Part shown: piece by piece, positions 9,389 through 18,865 of the stretch | Layout of the letters: each line of letters begins with the position of its first letter | Numbering within the stretch: the stretch's first letter is position 1 | Assembly: GCA_012959995.1 (NCBI GenBank) | Contig: DUCC01000010.1 | Coordinates: 60,091 to 124,090, forward strand | Origin: Acidimicrobiia bacterium | GTDB lineage: Bacteria; Actinomycetota; Acidimicrobiia; Acidimicrobiales; MedAcidi-G1 | Length of the DNA: 64,000 nt | Direction of reading: 5' to 3' | The notes under the pieces: model-generated | Databases searched by the model: none | What the model was told of the DNA's origin: nothing | What the model saw: only the letters and a program-made list of their open reading frames with translations | Translations under genes and position numbers: made by a program

Positions 9389-10951
9389 CTAGATGCGGGT
9401 CTCGTGACCTGCCCAATATTCGTCTTTCAATAGACGCTTATACAACTTGCCGGTGGGATGCCGGGGCAGTTCGTCTCTGAAATCCACACTGCGCGGACAC
9501 TTCACGTCGGCTAACTGGTCCCGGCAATAAGCAATGAGTTCTTTGGCCATTTCTGACGTGGCCTCCGATGGGTCAACTAACTGCACTATCGCTTTAACTT
9601 CTTCGCCGAAGTCATCGTTGGGCACCCCAATAACTGCCACGTCGAATACCGCAGGGTGCATGGTCAACACGTTCTCTGCTTCCTGCGGGTAAATATTTAC
9701 CCCACCAGCAATGATCATGTAAGCCTTACGGTCAGTGAGATACAAAAACCCGTCTTGGTCAAGACGACCGACATCGCCCAGGGTGCTCATATTGGCTCCC
9801 AGTTTGGCATCAGCGGTTTTTTGTGGATCGTTGTGGTACTCAAAAGCCGAGTTGCCGCGAAAATAAACACTGCCCTCTTGGCCCACCGGCACCTCGTTGC
9901 CGTCGTCGTCCATAATAGCCAGTTCGCCTAAAATCGCTTTGCCCACCGACCCGGGGTGTTCAAGCCAGTCGGCCGAGTTGGTGTACGTCAAACCGTTGCC
10001 TTCGGTGCCGGCGTAATACTCATGAAGCACCGGGCCCCACCAGTCGATCATTCGGCGCTTTACCTCTATCGGGCAGGGGGCCGCCGCATGAATGGCTGAG
10101 GCCAGCGACGACACGTCGTATTTTTTCCGGACTTCTTCGGGCAATTTGAGCATGCGCACAAACATGGTGGGCACCCACTGGCTGCCGTGCGCTTGATGCT
10201 TTTCAATGGCCGCCAGCGCCTCTTCGGGGTCAAATTTTTCCATAGCCACCACGGTGCATCCAATGCGCTGATAACTCAGACAAAAACGCAAAGGGGCCGC
10301 GTGATAGAGCGGGGCCGGCGACAAGTACACCGTGTTGGGTTCTGCGCTAAAAAGGATTTTAGCCATCAGGGAAATCGTGGTGGACTGGCCCAACGGTTGG
10401 CCGGCGATAGGCATCTTGACCCCTTTAGGTCTACCGGTGGTACCGGAGGAATAAAGCATGTCTTGGCCCTCAACCGCATCTTCGGGCACCTCAGAGGATT
10501 GCGCCGCTACTGCATCTTCAAACGATGCGTGGTTTTCAAGCAAACCACCCACACTAAAGCGAGCCTCTACCTTGGGGGTAGCGGTCAGCATTTCTGCGGC
10601 GGCCTCTGTTTTGTAAGGCGAGGTTACAAACACCCGCGCCCCACAGTCATTAATAATGTAGGTCATCTCACCGGCCGTCAGTCGAGAAGAAATCGCCGTG
10701 TAATGCAACCCGGCATAAATAGCGCCCCAAGCCAGCGGCAAAAAATCCAACCGGTTCTCTAGACAAAAAGCCATATGTTCGCCGGTTTTCAACCCCAAGC
10801 TACGAAATAAGTTGGCTATGCGGCCGGCCTCGGCATGCAACTCGGCGAAGGTCATGGTTTGTCCCGAACCGTGCATCACGATAGCTAAACGGTCAGGATC
10901 TTCGGCGGCCCACCGCCCTGGGTACTCAAGTTCTGCAATTTGATCAGTCAT
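9389..10951 (-). CDS. AMP-dependent acyl-CoA synthetase/ligase
   Basis: ANL-superfamily enzyme, 520 aa, activating a carboxylic acid via an acyl-adenylate to its CoA thioester. It shows the P-loop-like LYSSGTTGRPKGVKMP, the adenine/substrate region YYAGTEGNG, the hinge YLTDRKAYMIIAGGVNIYP and the C-terminal catalytic lysine in HPTGKLYKRLL. The substrate cannot be read from sequence; fatty or other medium/long acids are likely. It is not obviously in an operon. The start is preceded by TAGGTT with a 6-nt gap and no Shine-Dalgarno. Confidence 0.92.
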   Translation of the reverse strand: MTDQIAELEYPGRWAAEDPDRLAIVMHGSGQTMTFAELHAEAGRIANLFRSLGLKTGEHMAFCLENRLDFLPLAWGAIYAGLHYTAISSRLTAGEMTYIINDCGARVFVTSPYKTEAAAEMLTATPKVEARFSVGGLLENHASFEDAVAAQSSEVPEDAVEGQDMLYSSGTTGRPKGVKMPIAGQPLGQSTTISLMAKILFSAEPNTVYLSPAPLYHAAPLRFCLSYQRIGCTVVAMEKFDPEEALAAIEKHQAHGSQWVPTMFVRMLKLPEEVRKKYDVSSLASAIHAAAPCPIEVKRRMIDWWGPVLHEYYAGTEGNGLTYTNSADWLEHPGSVGKAILGELAIMDDDGNEVPVGQEGSVYFRGNSAFEYHNDPQKTADAKLGANMSTLGDVGRLDQDGFLYLTDRKAYMIIAGGVNIYPQEAENVLTMHPAVFDVAVIGVPNDDFGEEVKAIVQLVDPSEATSEMAKELIAYCRDQLADVKCPRSVDFRDELPRHPTGKLYKRLLKDEYWAGHETRI

Positions 10952-10957
10952 GTGCTG

Positions 10958-10963
10958 AACCTA
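10958..10963 (-). promoter_or_regulatory. Leaderless-type -10 box of acyl-CoA ligase
   Basis: TAGGTT on the minus strand, 6 nt before the ATG at 10951, with no ribosome-binding site between. This spacing puts the transcription start at or next to the start codon. Confidence 0.5.
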
Positions 10964-11039
10964 GTTCGGAGTAAAGCAGCACACCACATCCAGCCACGAA
11001 TCGGCACTGTCACAGGGGTGACGTACCCTTACTCACTAC

Positions 11040-14000
11040 ATGGAAACTACTTTTACCTTCACCCAGTACGGGGCTGCGGCCACCGAAGCGCTGGCCGCCG
11101 CAGTAAACCGGGCCAAAGCAGGCGATGCTTTGACTCCCGTAACCGTCATCGTGCCCTCCAACTTGGTCGGGGTATCAGCCCGCCGAGCCCTCGCTACTCA
11201 GGGTGGTTTGGCCGCCGTAAGGTTCGACACCTTGCTTGGCGTGGCCCGCCTCTTGGCCGCTCCGGCACTAACCGATGATTCGCGAATTCCTGTTTCTGAC
11301 CCCGTGGTAGCAGCCGCCGTGCGAGCCACGCTGGCCAAATCAGCAGACCTTTTGAAACCGGTAGCTCGCCACCCCGCCACCGAACGCGCCATGGTGCGGG
11401 TCCATCGCGAGCTACGCGAACTCGACGACGAAACGTTAGACGCACTATCCGCTGGCCATCGCCAAGCTCAAGAAATTGTGCGCATCCATCGCCTCACCCA
11501 CCAACGGTTGACCACCCGCTACTTCGACGAAGTAGACCTCAACCACGCCGCCCAAAGCATCGCCGCTAGCGGCCACCCAGCACTTGAACCTCTTGGATCT
11601 GTAGTGGTTTACCTCCCTGGCCAAATCACCAACTCAGGCCTCGGTTTATTAACCGCTTTAGCCAACCAAAACTCTTTAGCGGTCATCGCCGGCTACACCG
11701 GCGACCCAACTGCTGACCAGCCAGCCCAATTGGTCGTTGAACATCTCGGCGGAGCCTTTACCCCACCACAACCAAAACCCCTTACCGAACAACTTTCTGT
11801 TTGTTCCCTCGCCGACCCCGACGAAGAAGCCCGCATGGCCGTACGCCAAATAGTGGCCGCTGCTGCCCAAGGCACCTCCTTTGCTCGCATGGCTATTGCC
11901 CACCCCGGCACCGACCACTACGCCAGCCTGTTGCATCAACACTTGCGATCCGCTGGCCTCACCTTCAACGGAGTCGCCGACCGGAGACTCAGCGAATCAA
12001 TAGCCGGCCGCACCCTGTTGGCATTACTCGAGTTGTCGGACCAAGATTTTTCCCGCTCTGCCGTTATGGCTCTTGTGTCTTCCGGAGCCATTTTTGATGG
12101 AGACAACCAAAAAATACCTTCCGCCCAATGGGAGCGCCTGTCGCGCCAAGCGGGCATTACTTCTGGTTTAGAACAATGGGAACGTCGACTCAACCAATAC
12201 CGAGCCGACCAAGAACAAGACAAACAAAACAAAGAAGCCGCCGGGTCAGACCCTTCCACCTGGAGTCGGTTCGAAGAAAACACCACTCAAGCCAAAAACT
12301 TGACAACCTTCGTTCAACGACTAGCGGAGGCCGTGAACGATATTGAACCCCGCTCCAGTTGGCCAGAACTCGCTGCCTGGGCAGAAAAACTCTTGAAACA
12401 ATACCTCGCACCAGCCACCGAACGCCCTGACTGGCCCGAAGCAGAAACCGAAGCCCTCAGCCAAGTAACCGACCTCCTACGGAGCCTTTCTCGACTACAT
12501 TTCATAGAAGCCACACCCGGGCTCACAACTTTTTATCGTGCCGTATCCGACGGTCTCGACCGAGGCCTTGACCGCTCAGGCCGTTTCGGTGAAGGAGTCT
12601 TAGTGGGCGGGCTTAGCGTGGTCGCCGGTTTAGACCTTGACCTCGTGATAGTGGTCGGCCTCGCCGAGGGGATCACCCCCACCCGACGCCGAGACGACCC
12701 ACTGCTGCCCGACGTTCTCCGGCGCTCGACCAACGGCTCGCTCCCCAGCCGAAACGAACATCAAGCACAGTTGCATCACAATTTGCTCGCCGTCTTGGCC
12801 TCCGCCCCACAACAAGTCTTGATCTTCCCTCGAGGCGACCTTGGGGCCAAAACCGAATTAGTACCCTCACGTTGGCTTCTCGACCAAGTAGAAGCCAAGA
12901 CCGGCACTCGTCCGGCACCTGAAGATCTTGAAAAAACTACCTCCTCATGGTTCCAGACCTTCCCTTCCTTCGTGGGCTCCTTACACAAACTAGATTTCCC
13001 CCTCAACCATCAGGAATATGCTTTAGCGGAGTTACTTCGTCATCAACACACCGGTGGCCAACTCTTAACATCTTCTCGTCTAAACACCGACCAGATATTG
13101 TCTCGCGGAGCCCGGCTTATCTCCCAGCGCAACCTTGACACTCTCACCGAGTTTGACGGCCGCTTAACCAGCAAAAACCTCCCCACCCCCGCTGACGGAA
13201 GCACCATCGTCTCGGCCACCCGGCTTCAAAGTTGGGTCAAATGCCCCTACGCCTACTTTGTGGAACACATACTCAAGGTAAAAGCCCCCCTTGAGCCCAA
13301 CGACGAAGAGCGAATCAACCCACTCGACCGGGGCACCTTGGCCCACCACATACTCGAACGCTTCATCAAAGACGGCCTTGAAGCCGGCGACCTCCCAGTC
13401 CCTGGTGAAGTATGGAATGAACAGCACCGGCAACGCCTTCACACCCTTTGCCAAGAAGAGTTCACTCTCCTTGAAGATCGCGGCTTAGCCGGCCAATCGC
13501 TCCTCTGGAAAATGGAAAGCCAACACTTGCTTCGCGCTCTTGAAGCATTCCTAATTGACGACAATTTATTTCGCAAGAGCACCGGCGCCACCCCTTTGGC
13601 AGCCGAACTCGGCTTCGGAATAACTGGCTTGACCCCTTACGTGCATACCCTGCCCGACGGTCGCCAGATTCGGTTTCGCGGCATGATCGACCGAGTGGAC
13701 AAAACCCAAGACGGGCACTTAATCATCAGCGATTACAAAACCGGACAAGCCAGTTACTACAAAAAAGTCACTGTCCAAAACCCCGACGTCAATGGCCAGT
13801 ACCTTCAACTCCCGCTCTATGGATTAGCTGCACGGGCCCTACTCGAACTACCTGAGAGCAACGTGCACGCTCAATACTGGTTCCTCACCGACGGGGGGAA
13901 ACTACAAGGCCACCCCCTCACCGCCGAAGTGCTTGACCGCTTCGATTATGTCCTTGGGGTAATTGCCAACAGCATTCAATCTGGCCTTTTCCCGGCCCGC

Positions 14001-14192
14001 CCCGACAAAGACGATCGTTACGGGTTGCCTTGCCACTATTGCAACCCCGACGGGCTCGGCACCACAAGCAGTTTCGACCGCTGGATGCACAAAAAAGAAG
14101 ACCCCGCCCTCGACGTTTACCGCTCACTCATCGGCGACCTCGAAAACGAAGAAATCGCCGCCACCGTCGGTTTGGAGAAAAACCATGGTTGA
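11040..14192 (+). CDS. AddB-like PD-(D/E)XK nuclease subunit of a recombination helicase-nuclease
   Basis: Large (1050 aa) partner of the following helicase. The N-terminal two thirds resembles a UvrD-type helicase fold but has no Walker A; the region that should carry it reads TVIVPSNLVGVSARRAL. The C-terminal part is a RecB-type nuclease: ATRLQSWVKCPYAYFVEHIL (Cys735), the His of DRGTLAHHILERF, then RFRGMIDRVD and ISDYKTG as the catalytic Asp/Asp-x-Lys, and QYLQLPLYGLAA. A CxxC (Cys998, Cys1001) follows. With Cys735 this recalls the AddB iron-sulfur staple, though I cannot find the fourth cysteine. The last 8 bp overlap the next gene. AdnA is an alternative, but AdnA normally keeps its Walker A. 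Confidence 0.8.
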   Translation: METTFTFTQYGAAATEALAAAVNRAKAGDALTPVTVIVPSNLVGVSARRALATQGGLAAVRFDTLLGVARLLAAPALTDDSRIPVSDPVVAAAVRATLAKSADLLKPVARHPATERAMVRVHRELRELDDETLDALSAGHRQAQEIVRIHRLTHQRLTTRYFDEVDLNHAAQSIAASGHPALEPLGSVVVYLPGQITNSGLGLLTALANQNSLAVIAGYTGDPTADQPAQLVVEHLGGAFTPPQPKPLTEQLSVCSLADPDEEARMAVRQIVAAAAQGTSFARMAIAHPGTDHYASLLHQHLRSAGLTFNGVADRRLSESIAGRTLLALLELSDQDFSRSAVMALVSSGAIFDGDNQKIPSAQWERLSRQAGITSGLEQWERRLNQYRADQEQDKQNKEAAGSDPSTWSRFEENTTQAKNLTTFVQRLAEAVNDIEPRSSWPELAAWAEKLLKQYLAPATERPDWPEAETEALSQVTDLLRSLSRLHFIEATPGLTTFYRAVSDGLDRGLDRSGRFGEGVLVGGLSVVAGLDLDLVIVVGLAEGITPTRRRDDPLLPDVLRRSTNGSLPSRNEHQAQLHHNLLAVLASAPQQVLIFPRGDLGAKTELVPSRWLLDQVEAKTGTRPAPEDLEKTTSSWFQTFPSFVGSLHKLDFPLNHQEYALAELLRHQHTGGQLLTSSRLNTDQILSRGARLISQRNLDTLTEFDGRLTSKNLPTPADGSTIVSATRLQSWVKCPYAYFVEHILKVKAPLEPNDEERINPLDRGTLAHHILERFIKDGLEAGDLPVPGEVWNEQHRQRLHTLCQEEFTLLEDRGLAGQSLLWKMESQHLLRALEAFLIDDNLFRKSTGATPLAAELGFGITGLTPYVHTLPDGRQIRFRGMIDRVDKTQDGHLIISDYKTGQASYYKKVTVQNPDVNGQYLQLPLYGLAARALLELPESNVHAQYWFLTDGGKLQGHPLTAEVLDRFDYVLGVIANSIQSGLFPARPDKDDRYGLPCHYCNPDGLGTTSSFDRWMHKKEDPALDVYRSLIGDLENEEIAATVGLEKNHG

Positions 14193-17100
14193 TCAAATAG
14201 CACGAGACCGCATCAAAGAAGACCTCAACGCCACCCTTTTCGTAGAAGCAGGAGCCGGCACCGGCAAAACCACCGCCCTGGTGGGGCGCATCGTGGCGCT
14301 GGTGTGCAGCGGCGTCTCTATGGAGCACATTGCTGCCATCACCTTTACCGACCGGGCGGCCAGCGAACTCCGTGACCAGGTACGGCGCCGGTTCGAACAA
14401 CTGGTAAACCAAGACAGCGATACCGCCGACTTAGCTGCCGCAGCTTTAGTAGAACTTGATGGGGCCGCCTTGTGCACCTTGCACGCCTTTGCCCAACGCA
14501 TCCTGATCGACCATCCCATAGAAGCGGGGCTTCCGCCTGCCGTGGAACTCATGGACGATGTTTCAGGATTGCTGGAGTTTGACGAACGGTGGTCCCTCAC
14601 CTTGCATGATCTACTCAACGACCCTGACCAAACGTTCACGGTGCTGGCCGGCATGGAACTCGGCATAACCCTTGACCACCTTCGCAAATTGGCTTTACGA
14701 TTTGACGAAAATTGGGACCTTGTTGAACAGCGACTCCCCACCGCTCCCAAACCCACTCCCCTTGCAGTGGACCAAATCGTTGAGACCTTACAAAACTTGA
14801 CCGCATTGGCCGACCACTGTGCAACCAGCGACGACAAAATGGCCGAGAAACTTAACGCCGTAGCCGAATTCACCGAAGAACTCGCACGCAACACCGCCGA
14901 CCCTCTTTCCGTAGTGAGGCTTCTCTCTAAAAGCCCAACCGCTACCGGCAAAGGTGCCGGCAATAAAGGCAACTGGACCGGAGAGGTAAGCGTCGGAGAG
15001 GTACGTGAACAACTGGTAGCAACTCACGAAACCATCACCGATGAACTTCAGCGCCTTACCAACGAAATCATTGCTCGTCTCATTCAAACCATCGGCCAAA
15101 GCGCCGTAGCGGCGGCTAACCAACGTCAGCGTCAAGGCCAACTGAGCTTCCACGACCTCCTGGTGCTGGCCCGCCGAGTGCTCCTGCACCCCGACCATGG
15201 CTTAGCCGTCCGAAAGTCCCTAAGCCAGCGCTACCAACGCCTGTTGCTCGACGAGTTTCAAGACACCGACCCATTGCAAATTGAACTAGCCGCCCTCATC
15301 GCCGATCCCGACACCATCACCACCGACTGGCGCCAACTCAAACCCCGCCCCGGGGCTTTGTTTTTTGTCGGTGACCCAAAACAAAGCATCTACGGTTTTC
15401 GCCGAGCCGATATTTCGCTTTACCTTTCCGCCCAAGAGTCTTTTGACTCCGAGGGCATCAACCTCGAACGCAACTTTCGCACCACCGGACCGGTCATTGA
15501 ATGGGTCAACAACATATTCGGCCAACTCATCATCCCCCAAGCCCATGCCCAACCCAATTACGTGCCCCTAGTAGCTCAGCGCGAAGGGTCTTTTGTGGGA
15601 CCTTCCGTCACCTTTCTTGGTTTTGATGGCCACGAAAAAATTAACGCTGACCAACGGCGCACCGAAGACGCCACCGAAGTGGCGGCCACCATCACCACCG
15701 CCCTAGCCGAAGGTTGGACCATCCTTGACCAAGCAACTGGCCAGTGGCGACCTTGCCGACCAGGCGACATAGCAATTTTGGTGCGCACCCGGAAACCCGT
15801 GGCCGACCTCGCCAAAGCCCTTGAGGCCGCCGGCGTGCCTTGCCGGATAGAAGCTGGGTCAGATCCTTGGAAAAATGATGAAGTCCGTGACCTACTCACC
15901 ACCTTGCGGGCCATTGACGACCCCACCGACGAGTTGGCTTTGATAACCGCTTTACGCTCACCACTTTTTGGCTGCAGCGATGACGACCTTTATGCCTTTG
16001 TCAGCCACGGAGGAAACTGGAACCACCTTGAGCCAGGAAAAGTGAACCTCCCCGACGATCACCCGGTACGGGCTGGGTTGGCTTGGATGAAAAAAATCCA
16101 CGAAATCCGCCCATGGAGTAACGCCATTGAACTTCTTGATCGAGTTATTCGAGAGCGCAGGGCTATGGAACTGGCCATGGCTCACCCCCGCCCCCGGGAC
16201 GCCTGGCGACGCATTCGAACCTTTTCCGACTCCACACGCACTTACTGCGAACTACGCAGCGGCGGCCTTCGCTCGTTTCTTCACTGGTGCGGCCTGCACG
16301 CCCATGATGAAGTCAAAGTAGATGAGGTTGTCCCCCCAGAGCCCGACGACGACGCCGTACGGATCATGACCATCCACGCTTCAAAAGGGTTGGAGTTCCC
16401 CATATGCGTATTAGCTGACCTCGGGTCAACCCGAAACACTCGCAGTTTGCACGTTTCATTTCCTGCTGGAACTACTGGCATTGCCGTGGGTTTCAAAAAA
16501 GATCTCGTCAACGACGCACGTCGACATTCTCAAGACCAATCCGACCACCACGAACACCTTGAACGGTTACGGCTACTTTATGTAGCGGCCACCCGAGCCC
16601 GCGATCACCTGGTGGTTTCCCTCCACCGTAAACTCTCGAAAAAACCCGCAGAAAACCAAGTTAGCGTTTGCTCAGCCGAAATTATTTGCGAAGTAGCCGA
16701 CCCAACAGCGGTCACGCTGTCAACACCAGTAGCCCAACCTTTTGCGGTTCCCGCCCCACCCCAGACCAGCAATCTTCCCGACCTCACTGCTTGGCGAGAC
16801 GACCTCGCCGCAGTGCAAGAACGCAGCAACCGCCGACCCACCGTGGCCGCTACCTCGCTGACCCCAGAGAGCACAGAAGAAGATACCCACACGGCCTACG
16901 GCGAAGCCGGGCGGCACGGCCCGGCTGCCGGCCGGGCCGTACACAAAGCGCTAGAAATAATTGACTTCTCCAGCGACGGGCAAGCCGAAGCCCGACAAGC
17001 AGCGGCCGCCGAAGACGCCGACCAGAAACTCGTGGCTTCCATGGTTAGCGCTGCTCTACGATCTCCATCGGTAACTGCGGCAGCGCAAAGCGAACATTGG

Positions 17101-17424
17101 AGAGAACTTTATGTTGCCGCTTCTGTAGACCCCGGCCTTCTCTTAGAGGGCTACATAGATTTGGCCTACCGGGACGGTGATGGTTTAGTCATCGTGGACT
17201 ACAAAACTGATGGCTATCAGACCAGCGAAGATCTCGACGCCAAGGTGGCCCACTACCGCCTCCAAGGCGCCGCCTACGCCCTTATGGCCCAAAAATCCAC
17301 CAATTTACCAATTAAGCGCATGGTCTTTTGCTTCCTCGGAAACGGCCCCGCCCAAGAGCGCTCGCTCGACGATCTATCAGCCGCTATGAAAGAAGCCCGG
17401 GCTCAAGCCATCGCCACGCGGTAA
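14185..17424 (+). CDS. AddA-like UvrD helicase with C-terminal nuclease domain
   Basis: ATP-driven 3'-5' helicase plus nuclease for double-strand-break processing, 1079 aa. Helicase motifs in order: Walker A EAGAGTGKTTALVGR (Lys28), ITFTDRAASELRDQV (Ia), LLLDEFQDTDPLQ (II), FVGDPKQSIYGFRRADI (III), MTIHASKGLEFPICVL (V) and LRLLYVAATRARDHL (VI). The C-terminal nuclease has RAVHKALEIID, GYIDLAYRDG, VDYKTDG and HYRLQGAAYALM. The frame is open further upstream, but the ATG at 14185 (MVDQIARDRI) has GGAG 7 nt before it and is the natural start, overlapping the AddB-like gene by 8 bp. Two nucleases with one motor is the AddAB arrangement. Confidence 0.88.
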   Translation: MVDQIARDRIKEDLNATLFVEAGAGTGKTTALVGRIVALVCSGVSMEHIAAITFTDRAASELRDQVRRRFEQLVNQDSDTADLAAAALVELDGAALCTLHAFAQRILIDHPIEAGLPPAVELMDDVSGLLEFDERWSLTLHDLLNDPDQTFTVLAGMELGITLDHLRKLALRFDENWDLVEQRLPTAPKPTPLAVDQIVETLQNLTALADHCATSDDKMAEKLNAVAEFTEELARNTADPLSVVRLLSKSPTATGKGAGNKGNWTGEVSVGEVREQLVATHETITDELQRLTNEIIARLIQTIGQSAVAAANQRQRQGQLSFHDLLVLARRVLLHPDHGLAVRKSLSQRYQRLLLDEFQDTDPLQIELAALIADPDTITTDWRQLKPRPGALFFVGDPKQSIYGFRRADISLYLSAQESFDSEGINLERNFRTTGPVIEWVNNIFGQLIIPQAHAQPNYVPLVAQREGSFVGPSVTFLGFDGHEKINADQRRTEDATEVAATITTALAEGWTILDQATGQWRPCRPGDIAILVRTRKPVADLAKALEAAGVPCRIEAGSDPWKNDEVRDLLTTLRAIDDPTDELALITALRSPLFGCSDDDLYAFVSHGGNWNHLEPGKVNLPDDHPVRAGLAWMKKIHEIRPWSNAIELLDRVIRERRAMELAMAHPRPRDAWRRIRTFSDSTRTYCELRSGGLRSFLHWCGLHAHDEVKVDEVVPPEPDDDAVRIMTIHASKGLEFPICVLADLGSTRNTRSLHVSFPAGTTGIAVGFKKDLVNDARRHSQDQSDHHEHLERLRLLYVAATRARDHLVVSLHRKLSKKPAENQVSVCSAEIICEVADPTAVTLSTPVAQPFAVPAPPQTSNLPDLTAWRDDLAAVQERSNRRPTVAATSLTPESTEEDTHTAYGEAGRHGPAAGRAVHKALEIIDFSSDGQAEARQAAAAEDADQKLVASMVSAALRSPSVTAAAQSEHWRELYVAASVDPGLLLEGYIDLAYRDGDGLVIVDYKTDGYQTSEDLDAKVAHYRLQGAAYALMAQKSTNLPIKRMVFCFLGNGPAQERSLDDLSAAMKEARAQAIATR

Positions 17425-17435
17425 CGTGAGTGCTT

Positions 17436-18260
17436 ATGAAAAGCCTGCTCTTTGCTCCTGGCAACCAAGCCGATGTTTTGGCAAAATTGCCACGGTCGCA
17501 GCCCAGCGCTGCGGTCATAGATTTAGAAGATGCCACCCCGCCGGAACAAAAAGAACAAGCCCGGCAAATCGCCGTATCCACCGCCAACCAACTGGCCACC
17601 ACCCTGCCACTGCTGGTGCGCATAAACGGATTAGATAGCCCATGGTTCGGTGAGGACATCACCCACGGGCTTACCCAACAGTTGGCCGGCGTGGTGGTGC
17701 CAAAACTAACAAGCACCGCCGAAGTAGCCAAAGTGGTCGACGCTCTTGACAACGCTGGCCTCGCCAATCTCAACATCATGGCCGGGTTAGAAACCGTAGC
17801 CGGAGTAGTACAGGCAGTTGACGTAACCAGCCATCCGCGAGTCCACTGGTGCTACTTCGGGGCAGAAGATTACATCGCCGACCTCGGCGGGGTGCGGCGC
17901 CCCGACAACCTTGAAGTACTAATGGCCCGCAGCCAGGTAGGCCAAGCAGCCCGCCTGGGGGGAGCAGTAGCCCTTGACATGGTGGTAACAGATTTTAGCG
18001 ATGACCAACGTTTTACCCGAGAGTCCCAAGAAGCTCGGGCTCTAGGTTTTGCCGGAAAACTTTGCATCCACCCTCGTCAAGTAGCGCTGGCCAATGAGGC
18101 TTTTATGCCCAGCCCCGAAGAGCTTTCTTGGGCTAAGCAAGTCGTTGAGGCCTACCAAAAAGGCTTGTCTGAAGGCCAAGCATCCATTGCCGTAAACGGT
18201 GAGATGGTTGATGAACCGGTGGCACGGCGAGCCCGAGCACTTCTAGACCAAACAAAATAA
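17436..18260 (+). CDS. HpcH/HpaI aldolase / CitE-like CoA-ester lyase
   Basis: TIM-barrel protein of the citrate-lyase-beta-like family, 274 aa, that cleaves or forms carbon bonds in CoA thioesters such as malyl-, citramalyl- or methylmalyl-CoA. It starts MKSLLFAPGN and shows AVIDLEDATPP (metal Asp), LLVRINGLDSPW, PKLTSTAEV, AGLETVAGV and GAEDYIADLGGVRR. The C-terminal GFAGKLCIHPRQVALANEAF is the classic lyase signature. The ATG at 17436 is chosen because family members begin exactly there; a GTG two codons upstream is possible. It begins 11 bp after the helicase. The precise substrate is not readable. Confidence 0.88.
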   Translation: MKSLLFAPGNQADVLAKLPRSQPSAAVIDLEDATPPEQKEQARQIAVSTANQLATTLPLLVRINGLDSPWFGEDITHGLTQQLAGVVVPKLTSTAEVAKVVDALDNAGLANLNIMAGLETVAGVVQAVDVTSHPRVHWCYFGAEDYIADLGGVRRPDNLEVLMARSQVGQAARLGGAVALDMVVTDFSDDQRFTRESQEARALGFAGKLCIHPRQVALANEAFMPSPEELSWAKQVVEAYQKGLSEGQASIAVNGEMVDEPVARRARALLDQTK

Positions 18261-18328
18261 ACGCTACGAATTTCTTAAAGTCCGTATTAAAGGGTGGGAG
18301 TCGGCGTTCATTCGGCCATCATGGGGGC

Positions 18329-18823
18329 ATGGTCAAACTTGATGACGACACACAAAAAGCTCTCCTGCTCTATAACCGCCGCAGCAAGGCCGCCGAAGAT
18401 GCCGTGGCAGCTACTCAGCGAGTTAACAAAGCCGCTAAAGCTAAGGATGCAGCAGCAGAAGAACTAAAAAAGGCTCAAGACTCTGGCGGTGGCGCCGAAG
18501 TGGTAGCGGAAGCTGACGCTACCTACCGGGCAGCCGTAGCCACTTGGCAAAACCTTCGCGACGGAGGCGAGCCCGAAGAGGCAGAAGTCGTTGAAGAACC
18601 GGCCGCCGAAGAGACTGCCAGCGGAGACTCCGACGAGGCTCCAGCCGAAGAGCCCGCCGAGGAACAAGACGACGCAACTGCTTCCGCTGAGGAACCCGCC
18701 GAAGAGACAGCCGACGAGACTCCAGCCGAGGAACCCGCTGCTGAGGAACCTACCGAAGAAGTGGAAGCCGACGAGGCTCCAACCGAAGAGGCAGTCACCG
18801 AGGAACCTGCCGAAGAGGCCTAA
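18329..18823 (+). CDS. Acidic Glu/Ala/Pro-rich repeat protein of unknown function
   Basis: A 164-aa protein that I do not recognise. Residues 1-80 are a Lys/Ala-rich helical segment, probably coiled coil (RRSKAAEDAVAATQRVNKAA). From about residue 82 the rest is a low-complexity acidic tail built of EEPAEE/DEAPAEE/TEE units. No signal peptide or membrane segment is present, so it should be cytoplasmic. It lies between the CitE-like gene and ileS on the same strand. CATCAT lies 6 nt before the ATG. Codon use and the uninterrupted frame suggest it is real, but function is open. Confidence 0.65.
   Translation: MVKLDDDTQKALLLYNRRSKAAEDAVAATQRVNKAAKAKDAAAEELKKAQDSGGGAEVVAEADATYRAAVATWQNLRDGGEPEEAEVVEEPAAEETASGDSDEAPAEEPAEEQDDATASAEEPAEETADETPAEEPAAEEPTEEVEADEAPTEEAVTEEPAEEA
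18573..18820 (+). repeat. Degenerate coding repeat (EEPAEE-type units)
   Basis: Within the acidic protein gene, short GAGGAACC(C/T)GC-like units recur many times in frame, encoding EEPAEE, EEPTEE and DEAPAEE variants. Units are imperfect and of variable length. Such tracts change length by slippage, which could be tested between strains. Confidence 0.6.
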
Positions 18824-18865
18824 GGCTGAACTGGGGTCGGTGCGCCGATAACCTGACACCCGTCC

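Noticed and set aside
10957..10967. GAACCTAGTTC palindrome as a LexA/SOS box near the AddAB-like genes.
   Set aside because: The spacing between GAAC and GTTC is 3, not the 4 of actinobacterial LexA boxes, and it overlaps the -10 of the opposite gene.
11009..11022. Inverted repeat GTCAC-N4-GTGAC before the AddB-like gene.
   Set aside because: Short arms and no matching known operator; not enough to call a site.
13963..14184. Upstream extension of the AddA-like frame.
   Set aside because: It overlaps the conserved C-terminus of the AddB-like gene; the ATG at 14185 has a ribosome site and the Walker A lies at normal distance from it.
18824..18865. T-box leader before ileS, as in some actinobacteria.
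   Set aside because: The gap is only 42 bp and holds no T-box sequence or specifier stem.
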